This document shows positions 1 through 10,784 of a stretch of 64,000 nt of DNA, piece by piece. Every line of letters starts with the position of its first letter. The first letter of the stretch is position 1. The notes under the pieces are model-generated. The model was not told the origin of the DNA. It was given only the letters and a program-made list of their open reading frames with translations, and did not search any database. The translations under genes were made by a program, and so were the position numbers. The DNA comes from Puccinellia tenuiflora (taxonomy: Eukaryota > Streptophyta > Magnoliopsida > Poales > Poaceae): the NCBI GenBank assembly GCA_012064385.1, contig QRDG01000345.1, forward strand, positions 394,176-458,175, in the 5' to 3' direction.

Positions 1-152
1 GGGGTGGGGTGAACCCAACGACCCCCCGCATTTTGGGCCCCTGGCCTGGACATATGTTTTGCCCGGCCGCCATTTTGACCCCTTTGCCAATTTGCAAAGA
101 AAAGATGGAATAAATATATAAAATAAAACACAAATAATAACAAATAAATGAC

Positions 153-559
153 CGGAAATTCATTTTGGAGCCCGGGCTCATATGCTCCCGTTATTTTCGG
201 GAGCATTAAAATTTATGAAAACTTTTCGAAAAATTCCGAAAAAAATCATGCACGTACCTGAGTATGCTACGCACCACCGTCACAAATTTCGCACCGAAAC
301 GACATCGTATGCTCCCTGGGGAAAAAGACAAATTTCTGACAGCAAATTCAAATTTTCGGATCTCATTTGCTGTCAGAAATTTGTCTTTTTTCCCAGGGAG
401 CATACGATGTCGTTTCGGTGCGAAATTTTTCACGGTGGTGTGTAGCATACTCAGGTAAGTGCATGATTTTTTTCGTGATTTTTTAAAAAGTTTTTGATTT
501 TTTAAATTTTGTCCAAAATACCGGGAGCATATGCTCCCGGGCACCAAAACGCCTCTCCC
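153..559. mobile_element. Fold-back MITE, Mutator-type (9-bp TSD)
   Basis: The 407-bp element is flanked by a perfect 9-bp direct repeat, ATAAATGAC, at 144-152 and 560-568. That length is typical of Mutator-like elements. Nearly the whole element is one imperfect inverted repeat centred near 355: the left arm reads GCTCCCGGGCTCATATGCTC-like sequence and the right arm returns it as GGGAGCATATGCTCCCGGGC. Short ORFs on both strands here are mirror images of the arms and are not genes. The transcript would form a long hairpin, so small-RNA production is plausible but not shown. Confidence 0.85.
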
Positions 560-645
560 ATAAATGACTACTTAAAGATGACAAAGAAAGGTACGAAATG
601 ACCCATAGTTCAACACAATTAGTTCAAATGACATGATAAAAATAA

Positions 646-1194
646 ATGAAAATGAAGATCACGCATCGCATTGCGTTCGCGGATCATCTTTTGCTTCTTG
701 AGGATCCAAGCCTTTTGCTCCAGGTCCATGATGCTCAAATCGGCCATCATGATCCGGTTCTCCTCGGCCATCATGAAGAGCTTGACCCGGTTCTCGTCGG
801 CCTTGATCCGGTTCTCCTCGACCATCATGGTGAGCTTGATCTGGTTGTTCTCGATCTTGATCTGATTCTCCTCAATCTCTAGCTTCCTCTTGTTCTTCCC
901 CGACATCGGCCTCGGCCTCCACTTGAGTCTCGTCATTTTGGTGATTGTAGTTGCCGCCGCCATAGATAATGCCCTCCATAACACTATCGGTGTCAAAATA
1001 GGCCGGATTGCCCGGCGTTGTGGAGGGCACTTCCTCGAACACAAGTTGACGGGGTTGGGGCATGCTTGCCGACGCCGGCATCGTCCGTGGCCTCACCTTG
1101 GTACACACCGGGACATCGCTCGCACTCAGAGTGTTGTTGAGGTCAACGCGAGGCGGCTCCGAGACCATCGGCACCGACGATATCTCTGGCGATG
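646..1194 (-). pseudogene. NAM-associated C-terminal domain fragment, copy 1
   Basis: Read on the minus strand, two overlapping frames together give a fragment related to the plant 'NAM-associated' family (Myb/SANT plus NAM-associated proteins often carried by PIF/Harbinger elements). The diagnostic part is the repeated EENRIK/EENQIK pattern followed by MADLSIMDLEQKAWILKKQK near 680-880. The upstream part (872-1219) is in a different frame, so a frameshift lies between about 880 and 1040. The fragment is cut at 1194 by the CACTA terminus. It has no initiator domain and no Myb domain. It is a close duplicate of 2345-2835. A decayed transposon-borne or captured fragment is most likely; a functional transcription factor is unlikely. 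Confidence 0.6.
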
Positions 1195-2343
1195 CACTAG
1201 TAGAAAACAGGGCTTTCATCCAGGGCTTTAGTCCCGGTCTCCTTACGAACCGGGACTAATGGGAGCATTAGTCCCGGTTCGAACTGCCAGAACGCCGGCA
1301 GGATTTAGTCCCGGTTCGTAAGGAACCTTTAGTCCCGGTTCGTGATACGAACCGGGACTAAAGGGTTGCGCAGAGGTCGGGACAGCGCGATAACCTTTAG
1401 TCCCGGTTCGTATTACAAACCGGGACTAAAGACGGACCTTTAGTCCCGGTTAGAGATACAATCCGGGACTAAAGTTTTTTTATTTATTTGGAAAACTTTC
1501 AAATTCCATGCCGATGTCGACGAAGCGGTGACGTCTTTAGTCCCGGTGCGTATCACAAACCGGGACTAAAGATATTTTTAGTCCCGGTTGGAGATATCAA
1601 CGGGGACTAAAGGGTTTTTTTTATTTTTGCAGGAAATTCAAATCCAAATTTAAGTTTTTTGTCGGAAATTCAAATATGTTTTGGACATATCACAAACCGG
1701 AACTAAAGTTATTTTTAGTCCTGGCCAACCGGGACTAAAGGTTTTTTTATTTTTTTCCGGAAATTCAAATTTAAGTTTCTTGCCGAAAATTCAAATTATT
1801 TTTATTTTTTATTTTTTAATTAATAAATTATTTCTGCATATAGATTAGTATTAATTAATATTTGTTGTTTATGTTAATATAGGTTTGGAATTCAAAAAAT
1901 AATAGCATGTGCCATCGTGCAGGAAGATTTAAATTTTTATCGGAAATTCAAATTATTTTATTTTTTTGGAATTAATAATTGATTTTTGTATAAAGATTAG
2001 TATTACTTCATTATTGTTGTTTATGTTAATATAGATTTGGAATTCAAAAAATAATATCATGTCTCGTCAAAGTGTAAGGGATAATAATATTGATAGCGTA
2101 ATATTATCAAGATGTACTCAATACAATTATGAAAACTAGTTGGGAAGGAACTCAAAAGTTAAGCGTGCTGGGGGTGGAGCAGTGTGAGGATGGGTGACCG
2201 ATCGGGAAGTTTGTCTAGAAGTGTGAGGATGGGTGGAGAAGTGTGGAGCAGTGTGAAATTCGGGTGGTGATTCGAAATGAAACTGACAAATAATTCAAAA
2301 ATTCAAAAAAATCGAAAAAATATGACTTTTAGTCCCGGTTGGT
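1195..2343 (+). mobile_element. CACTA (En/Spm) element, 5' terminal fragment
   Basis: The left end starts CACTAGTAGAAAACAGGG, the characteristic CACTA terminus, and interrupts the NAM-like fragment exactly after GATG. From 1227 to about 1740 there are many subterminal motifs of the type TTTAGTCCCGGTTCGT in both orientations, often as face-to-face pairs, as expected for transposase-binding subterminal repeats. After an AT-rich part, a last copy of the motif ends at about 2343 and sequence resembling the second NAM-like copy begins at once. No matching CACTA 3' end followed by a 3-bp duplication is visible, so this is a truncated or recombined element. No transposase ORF is present. Confidence 0.75.
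2147..2213 (+). other. 5S rRNA-derived block inside the CACTA fragment
   Basis: About 67 nt align without gaps to the second half of plant 5S rRNA as I know it. The match includes GAACTC, AAGTTAAGCGTGCT (2156-2169, A-box region) and AGGATGGGTGACC (2187-2199, C-box region), then GGGAAGT. The first ~50 nt and the 3' terminal stem of 5S are absent, so it is not a 5S gene. The whole internal control region seems retained. A partial echo of GTGTGAGGATGGGTG follows at about 2220-2236. Confidence 0.7.
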
Positions 2344-2344
2344 A

Positions 2345-3184
2345 ACTTGAGTATCCAAGCCTTTTTCTCTAGGTCCATGATGCTCAAATCGGCCATCATG
2401 ATCCGGCTCTTCTCGGCCATCATGACGAGCTTGACCCGGTTTTCCCTCGGCCTTGATCCGGTTCTCCTCGGCCATCACGACGAGCTTGATCCGGTTCTCC
2501 TCTATCTCTAGCTTCCTCTTGTTCTTCCCCGACATCGGCCTGGGCCTCAGCCTCAGCCTCCACTTGAGTCTCGTCATTTTGGTGATTGTAGTTGCCGCCG
2601 CCATAGATAATGCCCTCCATAACACTATCGGTGTCAAAATAGGCCGGATTGCCCGGCGTTGTGGAGGGCACTTCCTCGAACACAAGTTGACGGGGTTGGG
2701 GCATGCTTGCCGACGCCGGCATCGTCCGTGGCCTCACCTTGGTACACACCGGGACATCGCTCGCACTCAGAGTGTTGTTGAGGTCAACGCGAGGCGGCTC
2801 CGGGACCATCGGCACCGACGATATCTCTGGCGATGTGTCCCGCGAACCGAGACGAGTCGGTGGTGCGGCGGGCCGGAACACGACCAGCGATGTCGAGAGA
2901 GCGGGCGAGCCGGACCGTGGCGGCTTCACTTTCGCGGACGAGACCGAGCTCGTCCCCGGCGAGGCCACTACAACAGCCGACTCCGGCGGGAAGGGCGGAC
3001 CGAGGATGTGGCGGCGGAGGAGCTTGCAAGCGGCAGCGCTGCGGACAAGGGTGTAGGGGTCGGAGCGTGCGATGATCTGGAGCAGTAGTTTCGGCGGGAG
3101 CGTCCACCCGTTCGACGCCGATGGCTCTGGCGGCGCCGCCGGCGTGCATGCGTTTTGCCGTTGGCGTTTCCACGGCGTCGTCAT
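2345..3184 (-). pseudogene. F-box-like / NAM-associated chimeric ORF, copy 2
   Basis: A 254-residue minus-strand frame starts at 3184. Residues about 27-60 (GWTLPPKLLLQIIARSDPYT and following) resemble the F-box-like start of grass F-box proteins. From about residue 115 the sequence matches the NAM-like fragment of copy 1 (PEISSVPMVPEPPRVDLNNT onward). The NAM-associated charged motif itself (SGKNKRKLEIEENRIK) lies in another frame at 2329-2685, so the chimera is broken. The break between F-box-like and NAM-like parts near 2835 coincides with the point where the CACTA element cuts copy 1. No supporting splice structure was found. Confidence 0.5.
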
Positions 3185-3623
3185 CCTGTATGTATTGCGA
3201 GTCTATGTTTGCTGTCGGCTGCTGTTGTCTTCTATATATAACGCTGCAGACGCGATTGAGTTCGACTTGGGAATCAAAACGGCCACCGGCTCGGATTCGA
3301 TCAATCAATATAATCCCGACTTGAAACAGAAATCACTGGCCTGTTCCAATAGGCACCAAGTCCATAGGCCCACTGTCAAGTGCCGAAGCTCTGAAACACG
3401 GAATTATACGTGATGTTTTTGGGAGACGCTAGTTGAGTTGTTTTTGGGTGTTTGCTGCCGAAGCTCTGAAAATAAGCATATCGCATTCGATGTTCAAAAT
3501 TAGTAGTAACATGCATCTGTCGGTTTTGAATTTTGACCAACACACATATATATACAGTAACTTATTATGTTGTTTCTTTCTGATCATCAAAGCACCTAAC
3601 TAGTACCTTCAGGGACCAAACAC
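3185..3623. other. Intergenic, nothing recognised
   Basis: AT-rich sequence upstream of the F-box-like frame. A possible TATA motif (TATATATAAC at about 3232-3241) lies ahead of the minus-strand frame only in the wrong sense. No gene or clear repeat seen. Confidence 0.4.
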
Positions 3624-3626
3624 TAA

Positions 3627-3777
3627 GGGCTTGTTTGATTCATAGGAATGGATTCCTATTCCTACGTAGGAATTGGTTCCTATCCTTCATATTTCAAAGG
3701 AAAAAAAACATTAGCTCACACCAAATGTTAAAATTCCTTTGTAGGATTGGTTCCTATCCTATGAATCAAACAAGCCC
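3627..3777. mobile_element. Tourist-like MITE (PIF/Harbinger type)
   Basis: A 151-bp element with terminal inverted repeats GGGCTTGTTTGATTCATAGG at the left and its complement at the right end. It is flanked by the trinucleotide TAA at 3624-3626 and 3778-3780, as expected for the TWA target preference of PIF/Harbinger MITEs. No coding capacity. Confidence 0.85.
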
Positions 3778-4062
3778 TAAAATAAAGAAATGTGCCAAGC
3801 CACGTCTACCACACAAACCAAACAAACTCTGAAAACATCAGGATTATTCAATGAAATATGAACCAATTTGGCAGCATTGATACATGGAAATGATATTCAT
3901 CACCGTTTTCAGTGTGCACTGTCTGGCTGATGTAGTAACACAAACAGGGTTCAGATTTCGTAGATCTGTTCGTAGCATACAGGCTATGCGATAAGCGCCA
4001 ATTGTACAACAACTAACTTACTGAGGTACCTCTAATGGCACTGGAGCAACCGAGGCGCTTCT

Positions 4063-7000
4063 TCAGTTTCCTCTGAGATATGCATCCTTGATTCCATGTA
4101 GCTTGGTAGCCACCTCCTGCATGTTGCTGCGTTCAACCGGAGATGGCTTGGTGCAGCAAAGTCCAATGTTTAGTATCGACAACAAAGAGCGTACACCTTT
4201 TTCCGTCAAGGCTGTTGGAGTTTCTTGGCAAAGCTCCAACTCTTGCATCAGCTGAGGATCGACAATCTCCATTATCCTATCAGGGAAGCTCATCTCTGTA
4301 TACTTCACAATGCTCAATCCATCCTTAAACATGTCATCTGTTGGCCTTCTCCGAAGGAATATCTCGAGGAGGACGACACCAAAGCTGTAAACATCTGCGG
4401 CAGTTGAAACTTGACCACCCCCTGCGTATTCTACAGACAGAATGAATAAAAAGAGTTAATTTCACTTTCACTGGTTAACACAAATGCAAAAAAGATGACG
4501 CGACACGAAAAGGGGCCATTACCCGGAGCAGCATATCCGATCGTTCCCATTAGTCCAACCGAAGAAGAGTTTGGGTTACCAAAAGATGACATTGTGGAAC
4601 CAACTTTGAATCTTGCTAGGCCAAAGTCTCCAACATGAGCTGTCATATTGTCATCCAAAAGAATGTTGCTAGGCTTCAGATCACAATGAACCATTGTTCC
4701 TTGGTTGTTATGGTGTAGGTACTCCAGTGCATCAGCTACATCCACCACAATGCTCATCCTTTGAGCCATTGTAATAAGGTTCAAATCTGAAGAGCCTTCA
4801 TTGTCTCGCGTTGAGTATAGTAGCTTATGTAAGTCTCCTTGTGGCATGAACTCAAACACAAGGGCCTTGAAATCATTACCATCAGAATCAATGCTTGAGC
4901 ACACAGTTAGGACATGGACCAGATTACGGTGTTGCACATTTCTCAACACATTACATTCTGCAACGAAGCTCTTTTTTGCTCCTATTGTCTGTAGGTTGAA
5001 TACTTTTACTGCGACCTCATTTTCATCTTCAGTAAGTTTTCCTCGATACACAGAACTGTAGCTCCCTCTGCCAACTAAGTTGGACATTGAGAATCCCTGT
5101 GTTGCTCTGTATAGATCATTGAAAGAAACTTTGGGAAAATTTGTGGCAAATGATGGCAGGAATGTTGATTTTCTCTTGTGTTTTCCTCTCCAGAGCAATA
5201 AGCTAAATATGACCATAGAAAGTGCTGTCACAATGGCTATTGGGATGACTACTTTGAGCACTAAACGTTGCTTGTGCCTAGCTGATTTTGTAGGCCCCAT
5301 AAGAGAACATGCAAGTGTATGTAACTCCGATATGCCACCACAAAGCCCCAGGTTTCCAACAATCCACACGTCAGTGGCATTCTTGAAGATCCCTTTTGTT
5401 GGAACCACTCCATGAAGATGATTGAATGACAAATCTAGTTTCTCAAGAAGTTGTAGGCCACCAAGAGAAGTTGGTATTAACCCGGTTAAGTTATTGGTAG
5501 AAACATTCAAAACTTTGAGGCTGGTTATTTTACCTAATGAAGTCGGAATGCTTCCGCTGAAAATATTTGAGTCTAACTCAATGTATTCTAAACTTTCACA
5601 ATCACCCAGAGTGTTTGGGATATCTCCAGATAGTTTGTTTGATGAAACTACCAAACGTACAAGGTGTTTGGCATTGCCAATGCCTATAGGAAGTTGTCCA
5701 TCGAGGTTGTTGAAAGATAAATCAATTAAAAATATGGTAGGGATTCTGAAGATATTTATTGGAACCCTACCATGAAGATTGTTGTTGGAAATATCCATAT
5801 ACTGAAGCATTGGAAAGTTCCCAAAGCTTGGTGGTATGTGGCCGATGAACTGGTTCGAGAATAGGTAGAGCGCTCCCAGTTGAGACAAGTTTGAAAACGA
5901 TGATGGAATAACCCCCGTAAAGAAGTTTGTGTTTAAACCTATTTGCTGCAATGTTTTGAGAGTTCCAATCCACTCGGGGACCACACCTGTAAATCGATTC
6001 CATGACAATGTTATAGCAAAAAGGTTGCGAAGGTTTGATATCCCGGAAGGAAAATCTCCTGATAGTTGATTATGTGCCATATATAGCCCTTGGAGTTGAT
6101 TGGACAGGTTTCCTAATGATCTAGGTACATGCCCTGCTAGGAGATTCCGACTCATCGAGAGCATCCGTAGCTCCGTACAGTTGCCTAAGCTGTCAAAAAA
6201 CTCCCAATCTTCCCTACTATGTGCTTGGAGTTGATTCTCTTGAATATTCAGTAAAGAAAGCTTGTTAAGTTTGCCAATCGGTGGCACCAATCCGGTGAAG
6301 TTGTTATCCGATAAACTGATCCTTGTTAGACTAGAAGCATTAGTGAATGAAGTAGGAATGTGACCTATAAAGAAGTTGACATCCAGTTGAAGTATCTGAA
6401 GATTGTGGAGATAGGTGCAGAGATTTGGTGGCAACTCTCCACTTAGACCATTGAAAGAAAGGCCAATCTCAACCAGATTAGAAAGATTCAAGATGGCTTG
6501 TGGAAACCTCCCCGCTAGCTGATTGTTACCCACATATAGATACTTCAAACTGGACAAGTCTGCAAACTCAATTGGGATATTTCCCTTGATGTGATTATCC
6601 ACACAACTAATCATGATTAGTGTTGTGATATTGGCAAGAGAAGCTGGGATGGTACCAGTAAGGTCATTAGCCCAAACCATCAACACCTTAAGGCGAGGAG
6701 GCAAATCAGCCGGAAATTGGCCAACTAGATTGTTCCGTGAAACATCTAGGACCCTGAGCTTCGAGCTGTTTGCGAAACTCGGTATCGTTCCCTGGAGCGT
6801 GTTATTATTCAAGAGAAGGTTGTGGAGGCGACGCATGTGACCGAGTGAGGGTGGGATCTCCCCAGTGAATGTGTTCTCCGTCAGGACTAGAGACCGGAGG
6901 AATGACAGGTTGCCTAGGGAAGGAGAGATTTGACCTACCAAACCACGACTTGTAAGGTTCAGAGAGGTGACACGACGTGGCAGAGTCTTCTTCACCCTGC

Positions 7001-7214
7001 ACAGGACACCTTCCCAATTGCAAAAGTGGGTGCTATCGTTCCAGGACATGAAGACGTGTTGCGGATCAAGACTGATTGCATCCTTGAATCCAAGCAGCGA
7101 TAGCCGATCTGTCTCGTTTTCGTATAAGGAGGAGGAGCTGCAGGGAACGGCATGTGCAATGCAAGCCAACAAAACCAACAGAAATAACTGTCGGATCTTA
7201 GTAGTAACTTCCAT
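4063..7214 (-). CDS. LRR receptor-like kinase, non-RD, Xa21/EFR-like class
   Basis: Two exons, 7214-4523 and 4430-4063, joined across a 92-bp GT-AG intron, give 1019 residues. Order: signal peptide (about 1-24), LRR N-terminal cap with ETDRLSLLGFKDAI and a CNWEGVLC motif, about twenty leucine-rich repeats, a membrane segment (about 651-675), then a Ser/Thr kinase. Kinase landmarks are the glycine loop GRGSYSSVYRG (about 715-725), the lysine of VAVKVF (about 737), HCDLKPSNILLDD (843 on), DFGLA (863 on) and GTIGYAAPEY, whose last codons are completed by exon 2. The cysteine before the catalytic Asp makes it a non-RD kinase, a class tied to pattern-recognition receptors such as Xa21, FLS2 and EFR. 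The intron in the activation segment is typical of this subfamily. All key residues are present, so it looks functional. The ligand cannot be inferred. Confidence 0.93.
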
Positions 7215-7524
7215 GGCAGGGCATGTAGTGTGTATATATGTTGATCGAATTATATTGATCTTCAGTATGCAATATACGCGTACATAAGAACAACAAGGAG
7301 AAAAATTGAAGTGGTCAGTAAATATCGCAATATATGCTAGCAGATACTCATGAACTCATTGATTGTGTTGTTTGAATTACCTGGGGGTTTCTTTTCTTTT
7401 CTTTTCTCGGCAGGAACAAGAGCTACGCCTTCAGCTGCACAGCACGGCAGAGGCGAGACGGCCAAGCATATGTGTGTACAGGTTTGGAGTGTGAGTGTTT
7501 GATTCACCTTCACCATTGTGGCCT

Positions 7525-7533
7525 TAATTTATA
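7525..7533 (-). promoter_or_regulatory. Candidate TATA box of the LRR kinase gene
   Basis: On the minus strand this reads TATAAATTA, about 310 bp ahead of the start codon. Between them a GT donor at about 7379-7380 (after CCCCCAG) suggests a 5' UTR intron ending before 7214. Both the site and the UTR intron are inference; no transcript evidence. Confidence 0.4.
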
Positions 7534-9037
7534 GGCGCTGTCATTGGTGACCTTGGCTACTGCTGACTAGTCTCTAGTCAATAATGCACTACGTACTAAG
7601 CTTCCTAAGCTTGCGTTATCGTCTTTTACTGCAACATGTGTACTCGTCATTGGTGGCGCCATCGTCACTGCAGATCGAGACCGAGCTAGCACGGAGGTGT
7701 CGAAACAGCAGTGTCATTGTAAGTCAAATGCAGTATTCAAACCAGTAATCAGCTGCCTACGTTCTGCAATATCTTGAACATAAGAGTGGACCAGTGTGAT
7801 AAAAACTAATTTAGTGCGAGGAGTAGGTTTGGATGATAGGGATGGAATGAAAGGATTTACAAGACGAGAGAGACAGGGTTTATTTCCAATATATATAAGT
7901 CTCGGCCGGCCGGCCGGCCGGATTATTTTAGAGATCCAGGCTATGACTTAACTTTCTAGTCTTGCGTGTAGAAACAGCACAGAGTATTTTCTGAATCAGT
8001 ATCCTTTGCTGCAGCCGATACTAATTAACCCATTCCATTACTACGATTGATCGAGTCTAATCCCTTCAGCAACACAGAATAAAGTATTGGAAATGATAAT
8101 GTCTCAAGTTCCTTGCAGCGATTAAGTAGCAATTTCTGACATGTTGAAACTCAGCAAAACAGAGCCTCCGAATGTTCAGTGTGTTTCTGGTGATTTTTTT
8201 TTCCAGAATTTTTGTTCTTCGCTACAGTCCATACTCCGGCAGACCAGCTTCAAAGGCCGCAAAGCTGCTTGGCGCCAACTTCCTCGATATACCTCACGGG
8301 TAGTCAAGCTCTGAAACTATGACTGTGATACTATTTTCGCTGTTTTAATGCTGATAAAGGTACATTCGTGGCTCCACTACAAGCGCATCGTGATCGTTTT
8401 GGTTCAGTCAGATAGAGTAAAGTACTTTGGATTTGGATTGCTTTTGTTTCGTTCTTCTGGTAAATTTAACAAATGGCAGATTTGAAGGGGAACTGGTGAC
8501 AAGGAACCCTCACTCCCTTCAAAAGCTCCAGCATATACGCGGCAGGCAAGTGCTACTTGTTTATCTCCCAGTCCTGTCTCAACTCTAAACTTATTTGGTT
8601 TATACTTCTGCTTCCATACACCCCACTGTCCAAATTCAAGGGTATGATGGTTATTAACGCAATATTAAGTCATCATTAACGAATAATTATGTCATAATAG
8701 AGCATTGTAGAAACCCGTATGGCCTATTTGTTAAAAACAAGTTTTACACTTACTATGACCGTATTTGTACGAATCCGTATAGTCTTCATAGCCTCATCCT
8801 CATGGCCCAATGTTTAAAAAAAAAATCATATAAAGTGAGAATTCAAAAATAGGAACTTGCGCAAAATTTTATTTTTAGTGTACCTGTTTCAAGAAAAAAA
8901 AAAGATAAACTTGCAATACCATAAATTTTAAAAAAAATGGACTATCATGTATGAAGATTCTTGCTAATGGGAGTTGTCTGCATTGAAGAGCCAGATAAAT
9001 TCTCATCGAGTTTAACAAATTCTGGACTATTCAGGGC
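7534..9037. other. Intergenic, nothing recognised
   Basis: AT-rich sequence with a (GGCC)n-type palindromic run at about 7903-7921 (GGCCGGCCGGCCGGCCGG). No ORF with recognisable domains and no clear transposon ends found. Confidence 0.35.
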
Positions 9038-9560
9038 TTAATCTATGGACCTCGCCACCGTCCCCTGCAGCGCGAGGTGGACGAAGGCTGTCCATGGCTC
9101 ACGTCGGCGCCCCGAGCGCCGCCACCCCAAACCGCAGGCCACGTGTGCGCCGCGGTCCGGCCAGATCGACGGAGCGGCGCGCACGCTACGCGCTCTGGCG
9201 AGCAAGCCAGCCACGACGCTGTAGTTCCTGGGTGGCAGCGCTTCTATCGCCGGTGAGGCTGCATCTCGACGCGCTTGATTTGATGGGAGCTGGGGAGAGG
9301 CCGGAGGGATGGAGAAGGGAGCGGCGGCGGTCAAGAGGATCTGGTGCGAAGATCTTCAAGCTCTCTTGAGTTGGGGAGATCTCATGGAGGTGGCGGTCAA
9401 CAAGGGCAGTGCCTGCCGTTCGCCGGACCAAGCTACCGCATCCCCCCTACACCTTCTGATGGCTTCTCACGTCCTCCGGTCCTCTGCACCTTCCCTAGCT
9501 TCTCTCCTACTCACAAGTACAGGTTTAGAAAGAGAGATTGACATGATAGAGAGATTGAAG
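9038..9560. other. GC-rich island without a recognised gene
   Basis: Composition rises sharply and overlapping low-complexity frames are open on both strands. None shows a known domain, and no splice-compatible gene model was found. It may be a decayed gene start or transposon-borne sequence. Confidence 0.3.
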
Positions 9561-9769
9561 GTGTAAGAAGGACATGATAGGTGGGCCAACATTGTCAGTC
9601 AGAGCAACGAATTAATTCAGCTAGTATTTTTCTTATTTGTTACTTCCAAAATAGGTTGAGGGTCCAGAATAGACCGGGATCAGTTAGTTCGGGGTGGCAA
9701 CTTCCGGGATTTACACTTCAGGGTTCGATTTATCTTTTGTCTACAAGTTCAAGGTTTATTTTAGACTTT

Positions 9770-10200
9770 TTCCTACGTATATATGTGTACTTCCAGCTTG
9801 ACAATGCAAGCGTCGCCGCGCAGGTCACTGCTGCTCTCCCCTCGTGGTCGACCCGCCGAGAAAAACAACTCTTAACAAAGTAACAAACTCTAAAAGATAA
9901 GGCTACTATTCGACGCAACGTCAACACTAGGGTTCTCATGCCAGAAGGCGGTCCTACACATGGTCTCATTTTCCCCGGCCAATTAACGCCGTATAAATAG
10001 AGTTTTTTGGTATTTATATAGATTTTAGAATTTAAATCAAATTATTAAAAAATAGTTAAATATATTAGCAAAAAATTATAAATATTTATTTCATTATTTT
10101 TGTTCATATAGTTTACATTCACATGGATGAATAAAATATTCATTCAATTCTAAATTAATGCTCACACACTTAGAAGTAATGTATCAGTTCCTTAGTTAAT
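9770..10200. repeat. Direct repeat, left copy (about 0.43 kb)
   Basis: This stretch starts near GTATATATGTGTACTTCCAG, includes AACAACTCTTAACAAA and CATGGTCTCATTTTCC, and ends near AGTATCAGTTCCTTAGTTAA. It returns in the same order and orientation at 10348-10784 with many substitutions and small indels. About 150 bp separates the copies. No terminal inverted repeats were seen. Its class is unknown. Confidence 0.75.
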
Positions 10201-10347
10201 AAACTATTTTTGGCGAACTTATTTTTTAAGTGATTTTCGGGTGTCATTTTTGGAATCCTAAACTATTTTTTCAATTTCCCGTCCTGAAAATTCGGGAAAT
10301 CCCGAACGCCCGGCCGGCCATGTCCATCTACGGCTCTGTCGCTCATG

Positions 10348-10784
10348 ACAACACATACGTATGTGTACCTCCCGCTTGACAATGCAGGCGTCGCCGCGCT
10401 GGTCAGCTGCCTCTCTCTCCTCTCGCTGACCTGCCGAGAAGAACAACTCTTAACAAACTCTAAAAATAAAGCTACTATTCGACGGAGCGTCAACTAGGGT
10501 CCTCATGCCACAAGGCGGTCCTATACATGGTCTCATTTTCCCAGACAATTAACCCGTACAAATAGATTTTTTCTTATTTATATAAATTTTAGAGCTTAAA
10601 TTGATTTATTAAAAAATATAGTCAAATATTTAACAAAAAAATTATAACTTGAATTATATTATTTATTTTATTATGTTTACATATAGTTTACACAAATTAT
10701 TCACATGGGATGAATAAAAGGTCCATTCATTTCTAAATTAATGCTCACACGCATAGAAGTAAAGTATCAGTTCCTTAGTTAATG
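10348..10784. repeat. Direct repeat, right copy (about 0.43 kb)
   Basis: Partner of 9770-10200: shared anchors are TTGACAATGCA, GAACAACTCTTAACAAA, GGCGGTCCTA and TATCAGTTCCTTAGTTAA. The divergence suggests an old tandem duplication of an unidentified intergenic sequence. Confidence 0.75.

Noticed and set aside
182..547. Overlapping ORFs on both strands of similar sequence
   Set aside because: They are mirror translations of the two arms of a fold-back MITE.
2147..2213. A functional 5S rRNA gene
   Set aside because: The first ~50 nt and the closing stem are missing and no T-run terminator follows at the right place.
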